Assembly: GCA_034044135.1 (NCBI GenBank)
Contig: CP139021.1
Coordinates: forward strand, 6,796,001-6,860,000
Direction: 5' to 3'
Origin: Flammeovirgaceae bacterium SG7u.111
Lineage (GTDB): Bacteria; Bacteroidota; Bacteroidia; Cytophagales; Flammeovirgaceae
DNA length: 64,000 bases
The stretch's first letter is position 1, and each line of letters opens with the position of its first letter. The notes under the pieces are model-generated. The model was given only the letters and a program-made list of their open reading frames with translations, was not told where the DNA came from and made no database searches. Below, piece after piece: positions 1 to 8,455 of this stretch. The position numbers and the translations under genes are program-made.

Positions 1-376
1 CTATAAAAATATGGCTCAAATACAGCTTGACAACGGGTTGTATCAAGAAGCTATTAGTTCAGCTGAAACTTACCTCAAGTCCGAGCCTAAAAACTACCAA
101 GTTTTGTTCATTAAGGGAATTGCTCAATATCACCTAAAAGATTTCAAGCAAGCTCTTGTAACTTTAGACAATGTAGCAAATACACCAGGTCTTGATGTAG
201 AATCTTCTTCAAAATTCTACTTTGCCTTAGGTCTTGCTTATTGGGATGTAAAAGATTTTAAAATGGCTAAAAATTGCTTAAAAAGAGCTCAATACGGACC
301 ATATAAGTCAGTTTCAACCATGCTCTATGAAGAGGTTGAAACTGAAGAAAAGAACAATACTAATAAGAAAAGCTAG
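1..376 (+). CDS. TPR-repeat protein, C-terminal fragment (5' end outside window)
   Basis: The reading frame is open from the first base of the window, so the first visible Met (position 11) is probably internal and the gene begins upstream. The visible 121 residues contain alternating helices with the tetratricopeptide spacing: an A/G-x-Y-x-A pattern around QYHLKDFKQAL and a second around LAYWDVKDFKMAKNCLKRA. They end in a charged, Asn/Lys-rich tail. TPR arrays are protein-interaction scaffolds, and the partner cannot be read from this fragment. The stop codon is followed 30 bases later by a strong intrinsic terminator, which marks this as the 3' end of its transcript. Confidence 0.7.
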   Translation, partial: YKNMAQIQLDNGLYQEAISSAETYLKSEPKNYQVLFIKGIAQYHLKDFKQALVTLDNVANTPGLDVESSSKFYFALGLAYWDVKDFKMAKNCLKRAQYGPYKSVSTMLYEEVETEEKNNTNKKS

Positions 377-403
377 TAAAGGCAGTCGATAGTTAAGATG
401 AGC

Positions 404-438
404 AAAAGCCCTGTGAGGACATACTCACAGGGCTTTTT
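404..438 (+). terminator. Intrinsic terminator after TPR gene
   Basis: A perfect 14-bp stem (404-417 with 424-437), with a 6-base loop and the right arm ending in a T-run. It lies between two converging genes. On the minus strand it is also followed by four T's, so it may also stop the heparinase-like transcript that ends at 455. Confidence 0.9.
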
Positions 439-454
439 GGCTATTAATGATCCC

Positions 455-2440
455 CTACAATGAAATTAAAAACTTCCAAGTACCACTCATACCTGTAGAT
501 TTATCTACTAATACTATTCTATTCAGTTTATCCCCCCATACTTTTTGGATTGCACCATCTTGTTCATCCTCTCCCAATTTTTTTTCTTCAACACTTACTT
601 TAAACCTTGAAAAATCGTAAATAATAAACAAGTTATAAGGTTTGTCATTTTTATCTCTGCCCCTCAACCTAATTTCTCCTGGCTCACTCAAAATCACATC
701 ACAAGGAGTTAGAAATACCTGAGAAGTTTGTCCGTTTGATTTTGTAAGCTTATACTTTTCAACCAAGGTTATATTTCGTTTTTGCCTATTCAGCTGTAAA
801 GTCCTCTTCCACGAAACTACTCCAGCTTCTTTTGGGTAAGCCTTAGCCATATCCAAAGAAAACCGTGCATAGCTATTTGATGCTTTATATTTCACATCTA
901 TTGCGGCAAACTCTCGCCCATCCTTTTGCATCATCCCATTTATCACAGGAACATTATGATATGCCGACTGATTATTCCAAATAGAATAACGCTCATCGCT
1001 GAATGTTTTAGCTGTATAAGTCCCTTTTCCAGCATCGACCAAAATAGGGTTTCCATTCACATACACAAGAAAATGCCCTATATCATTATGATTGTGGCTT
1101 TCTGCATTATGCCCTCCTTTTGCCGCCAAATAAAGCCCCTTGTCAGAGTCAGGCACTGAGCGAGCTGCCATTACTTGTGTATCTGGATACCAAGTATCTC
1201 TCAAAAAAGGAGTCCATCCATTTTCCTTAGCCATCTGCAGATCAGCATTATTAAAAATACCCGCCAACACTCTATCTAAACTCCAATCGACAACGAAGGA
1301 GTTATTACTACTTGCCAAATACCCTCCAAAGGCAATCATTTGAGCATCACCAATCCGTTCGCCATACCTATGAACTAGATCATGAGAAGGAGTAAATCGA
1401 GCTGGGGCATCAGCAAAATTCACAAAGTAATTTCCCGAGACATGTACCTTATAAATATAAGCGCCCATATCCTTGACTAACTGATTGCTATACAAATCAA
1501 TCTTTCCATCCGTTGCACTGTGAAGCAGTTCCAAACAATCGAATACGGAAGCCGCAGCCCTTCCCCAGTAACTTGGTCCTTCATCACAAGCCCCATCTTC
1601 AGGGTAAATATTTAAAAATTTATCTAGCACAGCAGTTGCCTTCGCAACTGACTGAATTCTCATTTTCTCATCTTTTTCAAGCAATAAGGTAGCTGAAAGC
1701 CAGCTAGAACATATCCACGGGTTCCAATTATTTACCGCTTTCTCTCCGTTCCCCATCCACCAAAAGTCATCTCTTTCCAACAGAGGAGTGAATACTCTCC
1801 GATTGGTTTCTACATATATTCTTTGGCGGATAAGCTTAGATACTTCATCTAGTTTATCACCTATCAAGTAATCTGTCCATGCAAGAGTACTTGCCGTTTG
1901 TGCTGCAAACAGGTCAACCGTTGGCTCTTCTATATTTGGCAAACCAAAACTATCTTTCTGAAGAAATAAATGCGCCGGTACTCCCCAATACGTTTCTTCA
2001 CAAATAGCCCACACGCCATTCATCACCTCATCTACAAACCTTCCTTTCCCTTCTATCACCTCGGCTATGACCAAGTCCCGTAATTTCTCCCTCCGTTCAA
2101 AATGTTCCGCTTCGTATTTTGAGCGATTTGATTCTCTTACAAATTGAAGTGTTAGCGTAGCAGAAAGCACTGGCCAAGTATAGCCAAGAGCCTCTTCTCC
2201 CTTTTTTATATAAAAAGTCTTCAAGCTATCGGGAAGCGATTCCCAACTATCCCGATCCCCATACTTGGGAAATGGAGTCCATTTTTCTTTGGGGATAAGT
2301 TGTGTTTCTAAACAAGCTGCCCCACACGAAGTCTGCAAAAAATTACGTGGTGCGTCTTGTGCAGACAAAGAATTGCCTGTCCAAAATAAGAGTAAAATGG
2401 AAAAAGTAAATTGCAAAGCTGGCGTTGTGATATTTTTCAT
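455..2440 (-). CDS. Heparinase II/III-family polysaccharide lyase-like secreted protein
   Basis: A 661-residue protein with an N-terminal signal peptide (hydrophobic FSILLLFW, cleavage near LSAQ-D). This is followed by a long alpha-helical toroid-type region (about residues 90-400) and a beta-rich C-terminal part. That part carries the heparinase II/III signature around HNHNDIGHFLVYVNG and VDAGKGTY. Family members cleave uronic-acid glycans such as heparin, heparan or alginate by beta-elimination in the periplasm or outside the cell. Substrate cannot be told from sequence here. There is no SusC/SusD pair or sulfatase next to it, so it is not in a recognisable polysaccharide utilisation locus. 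It lies 67 bases downstream of recF on the same strand and may be co-transcribed. The family is clear, the substrate is not. Confidence 0.85.
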   Translation of the reverse strand: MKNITTPALQFTFSILLLFWTGNSLSAQDAPRNFLQTSCGAACLETQLIPKEKWTPFPKYGDRDSWESLPDSLKTFYIKKGEEALGYTWPVLSATLTLQFVRESNRSKYEAEHFERREKLRDLVIAEVIEGKGRFVDEVMNGVWAICEETYWGVPAHLFLQKDSFGLPNIEEPTVDLFAAQTASTLAWTDYLIGDKLDEVSKLIRQRIYVETNRRVFTPLLERDDFWWMGNGEKAVNNWNPWICSSWLSATLLLEKDEKMRIQSVAKATAVLDKFLNIYPEDGACDEGPSYWGRAAASVFDCLELLHSATDGKIDLYSNQLVKDMGAYIYKVHVSGNYFVNFADAPARFTPSHDLVHRYGERIGDAQMIAFGGYLASSNNSFVVDWSLDRVLAGIFNNADLQMAKENGWTPFLRDTWYPDTQVMAARSVPDSDKGLYLAAKGGHNAESHNHNDIGHFLVYVNGNPILVDAGKGTYTAKTFSDERYSIWNNQSAYHNVPVINGMMQKDGREFAAIDVKYKASNSYARFSLDMAKAYPKEAGVVSWKRTLQLNRQKRNITLVEKYKLTKSNGQTSQVFLTPCDVILSEPGEIRLRGRDKNDKPYNLFIIYDFSRFKVSVEEKKLGEDEQDGAIQKVWGDKLNRIVLVDKSTGMSGTWKFLISL

Positions 2441-2507
2441 TTTCTTTAGAGCTAAGAATCTTAAAGGAATTCATGAAGTACAAAAAAGGAAGGCTTTTGA
2501 GCTATCT

Positions 2508-3602
2508 CTACTTAAATTCCTCAACCCTATAAAATTCAACTTCTTTTTCTAAAGATGCAAGCAATTGAGCAGACCTTTCTGGTCTGGCATCGGAAATGAA
2601 AATTTGCCCAAAACGATGGGCTTCTATCATGGAGAGGATTTTGGAGATTCTCAGGTCGTCTAGTTTGTCAAAAATATCATCGAGCAATAGAATTGGCGGG
2701 TCTTTATGCGCTTCCCTCGAAACCTCAAACTGGGAAAGCTTCAGAGCAATCACAAATGACTTTTTTTGCCCCTGCGAGCCAAATTTTTTAAGAGAATACC
2801 CTTCGCCTATTTCAAATACGAAATCATCTTTGTGTATTCCTTTTGAGGTTCTTTGTAAAAAAACATCTCTGTCCAAAGCTTTCTTAAAGACCGCTTCAAA
2901 ATCACCTTTTCCCCAGTCTGACTGATACACCAAACCTACTTCTTCATGGCTTTCGCTTATATCTTTATAAAACTCTTGGAAGCAACTAGTGAACTCTTCT
3001 AAAAATAATTTCCTACGCTCAAAAATAAGTTTCCCCATTTCTAGCAGCAACTGATCGTAAGGCTCAAGCAAGTCCAAATCAACCCGCTGAGTTTCAGAAA
3101 ATTGTTTCAAAAGTGCATTTCGCTGCCTCAAAGTGTGATTATACCGCATCAGATTTTGCATATAAACCTGATCTAGTTGAGAAATCATACTATCGAAATA
3201 CCTTCTCCTAAACTCACTCCCTTCTCGTACCAAATCGATATCATCTGGTGAAATCATCACACACGGATACCTGCCGATATGCTCACTTATTTTCTCATGC
3301 TCTTTCCGGTCAACCTTTACTACCTTCTTTTTCCCCTGCTGAAAACTACATTGAACCTCTGTCTTATTCTCCTGCTTGATAAAATTTCCTCTCACCACAA
3401 AAAGATACTCTTCATGCTTAATATTCAACTGCTCTACAGACTGGAAGGCACTTTTAGTCAGGCATAAATAGTGGATAGCATCAAGCAGGTTGGTTTTCCC
3501 CACTCCATTAGGACCCACCACACAGTTGATGTCTTTTGAAAAACTCAGTTTTAGTTCTTCGTAATTCTTAAAATTATATAGATAAATTTCTTCTAAAAAC
3601 AT
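2508..3602 (-). CDS. recF: DNA replication and repair protein RecF
   Basis: RecF is the SMC-like ATPase that helps RecO and RecR load RecA at single-stranded gaps. The Walker A motif GPNGVGKTN is near residue 30, the ABC-type signature region lies around FGSQGQKKSF, and Walker B is LLLDDIFDKLDD. The length of 364 residues is normal for the family. The start at 3602 (MFLEEIYLYNFKNY) is preferred over a Met 17 codons upstream, because the conserved N-terminus begins here and a purine-rich GCAGGAGC-AAGAGG stretch lies before it. As in many Bacteroidota the gene is not next to dnaA or gyrB. It is the first gene of a run with the heparinase-like gene. Confidence 0.95.
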   Translation of the reverse strand: MFLEEIYLYNFKNYEELKLSFSKDINCVVGPNGVGKTNLLDAIHYLCLTKSAFQSVEQLNIKHEEYLFVVRGNFIKQENKTEVQCSFQQGKKKVVKVDRKEHEKISEHIGRYPCVMISPDDIDLVREGSEFRRRYFDSMISQLDQVYMQNLMRYNHTLRQRNALLKQFSETQRVDLDLLEPYDQLLLEMGKLIFERRKLFLEEFTSCFQEFYKDISESHEEVGLVYQSDWGKGDFEAVFKKALDRDVFLQRTSKGIHKDDFVFEIGEGYSLKKFGSQGQKKSFVIALKLSQFEVSREAHKDPPILLLDDIFDKLDDLRISKILSMIEAHRFGQIFISDARPERSAQLLASLEKEVEFYRVEEFK

Positions 3603-3651
3603 GCTTAACCTCTTGCTCCTGCTCAAAATATAGAGCTTATCCGCAGTAAAC

Positions 3652-3690
3652 AAAAAAAAGCAGGACTATGATTTCACAAGCCCTGCTTTT
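3652..3690 (-). terminator. Intrinsic terminator of queA
   Basis: On the minus strand a 9-bp stem (3682-3690 with 3656-3664) is followed by a long T-run (A-run at 3652-3659 on the plus strand). It sits between the queA stop and recF, separating the two transcripts. Confidence 0.8.
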
Positions 3691-3723
3691 CTATTAAAAA
3701 TGCCTATTCGGCGAAATTACATA

Positions 3724-4770
3724 TTAAATCACCAACATCGCATCGCCATAGCTCAAGAAACGATATTTTTCTTTTATCGCTACCTGATAAGCCTCCATCA
3801 TCAAATCATAACCACCAAATGCAGCGGCCATCATCAATAAGGTAGACATTGGCTTGTGGAAGTTAGTCACCAACGACTTACATATTTTGAATTCGTAAGG
3901 AGGGAAAATAAACTTGTCAGTCCATCCTCCATTTTCCTTCAACCTTTCAGAAGCCGAAACCGAGGTTTCAAGAGCTCTCATGGCTGTAGTACCAATCGCA
4001 CATACATTCTTTTTGTTCTCCAAAGCTTTGTTCACCATGTCTACAGTTGCCTGTGGTACTTGGAAATTCTCTGAATCCATTTTGTGCTTGGTCAAATCTT
4101 CTACGTCTACTTCTCGGAACGTACCCAAACCTACGTGCAACGTGATAGGAACCATGTCAACACCCTTGATTTCCATCCTTTTGGTCACCTGCTGGGTAAA
4201 GTGCATTCCTGCAGTTGGTGCTGCAACCGCTCCTTTATTTTTAGCAAAAATTGTTTGGAAACGCTCTCTGTCCGAAGGCTCAGCAGCACGCTCTATATCT
4301 TTAGGAAGAGGCGTTTCTCCTAAAGAATCTACAGCTTTGTAAAACTCCTCATCTGTTCCGTCAAACAAGAAGCGGATAGTTCTTCCTCTTGAAGTAGTAT
4401 TGTCAATTACCTCGGCAACTAACTCGCCTTCACCAAAGTATAACTTGTTTCCAACACGGATTTTACGAGCAGGATCAACCAATACATCCCACAAGTGGGA
4501 CTCTTGGTTTAATTCTCTCAACAAGAAGACTTCAATCTTCGCTCCCGTTTTCTCTTTGTTTCCATAAAGACGTGCAGGGAATACCTTGGTATCGTTCATC
4601 ACCATAGTATCACCTTCTCCAAAGTAATCTACAATGTCTTTAAATACTTTATGTTCTATCTTGCCAGTATCTTTATGGATAACCATCAAACGAGACTCAT
4701 CTCGGTTATCTGTTGGATATTTAGCAACTAATTCTGGGGGTAAATCAAATTTAAACGCTGATAATTTCAT
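3724..4770 (-). CDS. queA: S-adenosylmethionine:tRNA ribosyltransferase-isomerase
   Basis: QueA transfers and isomerises the ribosyl moiety of SAM onto 7-aminomethyl-7-deazaguanine at tRNA position 34, giving epoxyqueuosine. The 348 residues from the start at 4770 ([16 protein letters not shown]) match the usual family length. The open frame extends 45 codons further upstream, but that extension is low-complexity and AT-rich and looks untranslated. Conserved family stretches seen are [12 protein letters not shown] near the N-terminus, [20 protein letters not shown], and [15 protein letters not shown] near the C-terminus. It is a single gene with its own terminator, divergent from the permease gene at 5030. 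Confidence 0.96.
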   Translation of the reverse strand: MKLSAFKFDLPPELVAKYPTDNRDESRLMVIHKDTGKIEHKVFKDIVDYFGEGDTMVMNDTKVFPARLYGNKEKTGAKIEVFLLRELNQESHLWDVLVDPARKIRVGNKLYFGEGELVAEVIDNTTSRGRTIRFLFDGTDEEFYKAVDSLGETPLPKDIERAAEPSDRERFQTIFAKNKGAVAAPTAGMHFTQQVTKRMEIKGVDMVPITLHVGLGTFREVDVEDLTKHKMDSENFQVPQATVDMVNKALENKKNVCAIGTTAMRALETSVSASERLKENGGWTDKFIFPPYEFKICKSLVTNFHKPMSTLLMMAAAFGGYDLMMEAYQVAIKEKYRFLSYGDAMLVI

Positions 4771-5029
4771 CTTGGGTGGGTTGAACAGTAATGTTATTAA
4801 CCTTTCATCTCTATTTATGGACAAACAAAACCGCTTATCCAAAATAGGCTGCAAAATTAATAATTTGTAGGTTATAATATTAATTTTACCAAGTGAATAT
4901 TCCATACTAATCCATTATCAATGAAAAAGTTATGGATAAATCCTTCAAAAACCTCAAACAAATCCGTACAAATACCCTGTTTGAATGATGTTCTTACCTA
5001 TTTTCAATAGCTGTGTAACTTAAAGAAAA

Positions 5030-6280
5030 ATGTTCATATATATCCGATTATTTCTAGAAAGTATCCGCTTTGCATTCAATGCTTTGCGTGAAAACCTCTT
5101 GCGAACTACGCTATCGCTACTTGGCGTTACCGTGGGCATCTTTGCCATCATATCGGTACTTACCGTGGTGGATACCTTGGAAAACAGTATAAAAAAGAGC
5201 TTATCTTTTTTGGGAAGTGAAGTGATATATATCGAAAAATGGCCCTGGCTGTTTGGACCCAACTATCCTTGGTGGGAATATGTAAATCGCCCAAACCCCA
5301 ATATGAAGGAGTTTGAGTTCCTCGATAAAAGAATGACCTGGGCAAAAGCAGCCGCCATTTTTGATAACAAAGGTGGCGTAAACCTCAAATACAAAAGCAA
5401 CAGCATAGGCGATGTAACTGTAATGGGAGTTAGCCACAATTACAATAATGTTGGTGAAATTGAAATTTCTGAGGGGAGGTTTTTTTCCAACCAAGAATCT
5501 TCAAAAGGGAAAAATATCGCCGTAATTGGCTCTACCATAGCCCAAGAATTATTTCAGGGAGGTAATGCCATTGGAAAAACCATCAAGATAAAAGGGATCA
5601 AATTCCAGATAATTGGCTTGCTAAAAAAACAAGGAGACAATCTACTGAATGCTCCAAGTAACGATGATACCTGCATTATCCCTTTTAACAGTATGACCAA
5701 AATTTATGCGTCCAAAAGCAGAGGACTTCAGCCTACTATTGCCGTGAAAGGCTTTGAAGAAGATGAAGGACTTATTGAACTGGAAAATGAAATAAGAGGG
5801 TTGATGAGAAATGTAAGAGGAATTAGACCCAAAGAAAATGATTCTTTTGCCCTCAACCGCCCCGAAGTATTTGCCGATTTCTTGGGAAATATCATTGGCG
5901 TACTCACCACTGCAGGCTGGATCATCGGTAGTTTTTCCATTTTGGTAGGAGGTTTTGGAATTGCCAATATCATGTTCGTATCGGTAAAAGAGCGAACCAA
6001 CCTCATTGGTATTCAAAAATCTTTAGGGGCAAAAAATTACTTCATCCTCCTACAGTTTCTTTTCGAATCTCTTTTTCTGAGCTTCCTTGGAGGGGTTGCT
6101 GGCTTGTTGTTGGTCAATGCCATTTCGGTATTTTCCACCGAGACATTTGTCATCTCCCTCAATTTCAAGAACATAGTAGTAGGGATCACCATTTCGCTAA
6201 TAATTGGCATCATTTCGGGAATTGTCCCAGCTATTTCTGCCTCCCGAATGGATCCAGTAATTGCCATCAGGTCCAAATAA
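5030..6280 (+). CDS. ABC transporter permease, MacB/FtsX type
   Basis: A 416-residue protein with the MacB topology. There is one N-terminal membrane helix (about 20-50, LLRTTLSLLGVTVGIFAIISVL), a large periplasmic MacB core (about 55-270), and three C-terminal helices of the FtsX domain (about 285-410) with the conserved GxxNIMFVSVKERTxxIGIQKSLGA stretch. Such permeases work with a LolD/MacB-type ATPase and do mechanotransmission or export of lipoproteins, peptides or antibiotics. No ATPase gene is adjacent, so its partner is elsewhere. It is followed by a strong terminator, suggesting a single-gene transcript. The cargo is unknown. Confidence 0.9.
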   Translation: MFIYIRLFLESIRFAFNALRENLLRTTLSLLGVTVGIFAIISVLTVVDTLENSIKKSLSFLGSEVIYIEKWPWLFGPNYPWWEYVNRPNPNMKEFEFLDKRMTWAKAAAIFDNKGGVNLKYKSNSIGDVTVMGVSHNYNNVGEIEISEGRFFSNQESSKGKNIAVIGSTIAQELFQGGNAIGKTIKIKGIKFQIIGLLKKQGDNLLNAPSNDDTCIIPFNSMTKIYASKSRGLQPTIAVKGFEEDEGLIELENEIRGLMRNVRGIRPKENDSFALNRPEVFADFLGNIIGVLTTAGWIIGSFSILVGGFGIANIMFVSVKERTNLIGIQKSLGAKNYFILLQFLFESLFLSFLGGVAGLLLVNAISVFSTETFVISLNFKNIVVGITISLIIGIISGIVPAISASRMDPVIAIRSK

Positions 6281-6293
6281 GATCATGAAATCC

Positions 6294-6327
6294 AAAAGGC
6301 TTCCCCAGCTACAGGGAAGCCTTTTTT
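6294..6327 (+). terminator. Intrinsic terminator after ABC permease
   Basis: A 12-bp stem (6294-6305 with 6314-6325), 8-base loop and six T's. It lies between converging genes. Confidence 0.9.
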
Positions 6328-6354
6328 ACCAATTCTATTCGTTAACCAAACTGC

Positions 6355-6861
6355 TTACATGATCGGCTCTAATTTATATTCATTCATGCTCATCATTAGT
6401 TGATTATCCATCTTTTCGAGCCTATATGTTTCTTTAAAACGAGGTTTTGTATGTGATAACTTAAAGCTCTCACCCCATTCCACACGCACTTTTTTCACTC
6501 CGTAAGTCTCCATATCAACCTGCTCTTCGTCTGTTAAGTTTACTTGAATATTATATCGAACTCCAGTTTCACTATTTCTTGCCAAGCAATCATATCTTTT
6601 CTTTAACACTTTTCCATTCCCAAGCATAATATCAATACGATTATCCATCAAATACTTTCCATAATAAAGGTATGAAGTGGGAGATGACGCTATCAAATCC
6701 AAGTTCGCTTCATTTTCTCCTAAAGTCATCACTCCATTTAATATTGCACTATCCACACCCACATTAGAGTACTTTACTGAAAGTGAATATTGATCTTGAG
6801 CAGAAACTACTAGGGTGATCATTGCCAAAAACGCTACTAAAATTACTTTTACCTGTTTCAT
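6355..6861 (-). CDS. Hypothetical secreted protein
   Basis: A 168-residue protein with a clean signal peptide (MKQVKVILVAFLAMITLVVSA-Q). The mature part is beta-rich without cysteines and gives no family I recognise. The pattern (a short N-terminal segment describing a state, then basic-rich strands ending in MNEYKLEP) resembles small periplasmic proteins common in Cytophagales. It lies between the permease terminator and mreD, with 146 bases upstream before the mreD stop. Function unknown. Confidence 0.6.
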   Translation of the reverse strand: MKQVKVILVAFLAMITLVVSAQDQYSLSVKYSNVGVDSAILNGVMTLGENEANLDLIASSPTSYLYYGKYLMDNRIDIMLGNGKVLKKRYDCLARNSETGVRYNIQVNLTDEEQVDMETYGVKKVRVEWGESFKLSHTKPRFKETYRLEKMDNQLMMSMNEYKLEPIM

Positions 6862-7007
6862 GATTTATTTCGGTTTTTAATGGTGTCGTTTAGTCTATCA
6901 ACACTGCTAAATTGCAGCGATTTCACCACATGGCACAACCAAAACCAATGAACAGGAATTTTAATCGTTGAGCAGGAATTTGAAGAGTTGGAGAATACAC
7001 AATAAGC

Positions 7008-7532
7008 TTAAAAACGCCTTTTGGGCTGCATATAAAAGAGGTATTGGATAATGACGATCACAAAAAGGGTAAATACTGCAGTAGCTACAGTCTTGGCCAG
7101 CAAATCCCAAAACTGCTGCAGCCCACTAGCCTCAATGATAAAAAACAACAAATGATGGATAACCAAAAGCGGAAAAGCATATAAAATATACCAAGTAAGC
7201 CCCATCTCCCGCACCGCTGGCTCCGAGTCCGATTCGTAATCTGTCCTAGGTTTCAAAAGCTTTATCCAAAAAGGACGTAGATAGGCTATCAGCGTACAGG
7301 CTGCTGCATGGATACCCAGCGTATCGTAAAAAATATCGACCGAAAGCCCGAGTACAAACGCAGCGACTAGCAAATAAACTTTTGGGGTTTCTATAGGAAG
7401 GCTCAATAAAAACGCAACATACAAATAGCAAAAAGCAACATTAAACATTACCAAATTTTTCAAGAAGATCACTTGAAAAAGGACATAAATGAAAAAGCTG
7501 ATTGTAAAAAGAATTATTTTTTTGTTGCTCAT
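7008..7532 (-). CDS. mreD: Rod shape-determining protein MreD-like membrane protein
   Basis: A 174-residue integral membrane protein with five to six hydrophobic helices and a basic C-terminus (MQPKRRF). The loop GLSVDIFYDTLGIHAAACTLIAYLRPF is the best identifier. Bacteroidota MreD proteins share this DxFxDTLGxHAAA...LRP segment. MreD belongs to the elongasome with MreB, MreC, PBP2 and RodA and helps control lateral wall synthesis. Those partners are normally in one operon, but here none is adjacent: the neighbours are a small secreted protein and a DsbA-like protein. Identity is fairly likely, with some chance of another small membrane protein. Confidence 0.7.
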   Translation of the reverse strand: MSNKKIILFTISFFIYVLFQVIFLKNLVMFNVAFCYLYVAFLLSLPIETPKVYLLVAAFVLGLSVDIFYDTLGIHAAACTLIAYLRPFWIKLLKPRTDYESDSEPAVREMGLTWYILYAFPLLVIHHLLFFIIEASGLQQFWDLLAKTVATAVFTLFVIVIIQYLFYMQPKRRF

Positions 7533-7630
7533 GCCAAGTCTTCATTTTTGTTTTGAAAACAAATATAACCGACTCATGGCAAAAAGCATCTTTCCCCCTC
7601 CCCATTGTGTTAGATTTATCCATCCTTAAG

Positions 7631-8269
7631 CTAAAGCTCAGCCAAAAAAGTCGATAGCTGCTCATCTAACGCATCAAAACCTTGGTAACCCCTACTCAGC
7701 GAATATAACTTCTCCCCTTGTTTCAAAATAAGAGAAGGGAAACCATTTATCCCAAAATCCCCCACCTTATTAAACTCCTCGTAAGTCAAGGTTCGGTATT
7801 CTTCGCTTCTCAGGCGTTTCAAAAACTCCTCTTTATCTATAGAAAAATCTTCTACCAATTGCCCATACACATCATCCCTATTCAGATTCTCACCATTAAA
7901 AAACAGGGCTTTTTGCAGCTTTCCAGCAAACTCCACCTGCCCCTTATCGCTCAACGACTTAAAAGCTGTCATCGCCACACCCGGCTTTTCCGAACTGTAC
8001 ATATAACTTCCCTCCTCCAAAATCCGCGTCAGAAACCCATTGCCAAACTTCACCCCAGACACATCTTCTACCTCCTTATATGCCCACTTTATGTAACCAG
8101 CCGTTTCCCCAACCGGCCCTACCCTTTCCCTCAGTACCATGCCACCACTCAGCGCCGTAAACTTGATCTGTTCCCCATACTTCTCACTCAGCTGCCTTAT
8201 TACCGGGCTAAACCCATAGCACCAGCCACACAAAGCGTCGTACACATACATTATTTCTATATCTGCCAT
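7631..8269 (-). CDS. DsbA-family thioredoxin-fold oxidoreductase (FrnE-like)
   Basis: A 212-residue cytosolic thioredoxin-fold protein with a CGWC active site near residue 15 (YVYDALCGWCYGFSP), an alpha-helical insertion in the middle and a cis-Pro loop at GINGFPSLIL. This layout fits the DsbA/FrnE group rather than periplasmic DsbA, since no signal peptide is present. It probably catalyses thiol-disulfide exchange, and members are linked to oxidative stress. The start at 8269 (MADIEIMY) is preferred, because AGGAAAGAAG lies just upstream. An alternative Met seven codons earlier is possible. Confidence 0.8.
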   Translation of the reverse strand: MADIEIMYVYDALCGWCYGFSPVIRQLSEKYGEQIKFTALSGGMVLRERVGPVGETAGYIKWAYKEVEDVSGVKFGNGFLTRILEEGSYMYSSEKPGVAMTAFKSLSDKGQVEFAGKLQKALFFNGENLNRDDVYGQLVEDFSIDKEEFLKRLRSEEYRTLTYEEFNKVGDFGINGFPSLILKQGEKLYSLSRGYQGFDALDEQLSTFLAEL

Positions 8270-8379
8270 AGTATCTTCTTTCCTTGTCAACTAATCCCTT
8301 CCAAGAATGGTTTTGAGTTTTGTGATGAAAAAAAGATACAAGGATAAATTAAGATCTTACCTAGATAAAGTACTTTTCC

Positions 8380-8410
8380 CTTGCCAAGTCAATGAAACGC
8401 ACTAAATTTG
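8380..8410 (+). promoter_or_regulatory. Bacteroidota-type promoter of the HTH-methyltransferase gene
   Basis: TTG at 8381-8383 and TAAATTTG at 8403-8410 are separated by 19 bases, matching the -33/-7 consensus TTG-N19-TAnnTTTG of the Bacteroidota primary sigma factor. Transcription would begin near 8417, about 40 bases before the ATG at 8456. Confidence 0.65.
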
Positions 8411-8447
8411 TAACCATTGAACAAGGTTTAACAAGATGGTTATACAA
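8407..8447. promoter_or_regulatory. Inverted repeat overlapping the methyltransferase promoter (candidate operator)
   Basis: TAACCAT (8411-8417) and ATGGTTA (8436-8442) are perfect inverted copies 18 bases apart. Flanking TTGT/ACAA bases extend the match with one two-base gap. The left arm abuts the -7 element. Between the arms AACAAG occurs twice at a 10-base spacing (8420-8425, 8430-8435). The spacing suits a MerR-like dimer, and the downstream gene encodes such a domain. Autoregulation is inference. Confidence 0.45.
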
Positions 8448-8455
8448 ACAACTTT

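Noticed and set aside
4771-4905. N-terminal extension of QueA
   Set aside because: The normal family N-terminus begins at 4770; the extension is AT-rich and unlike homologues.
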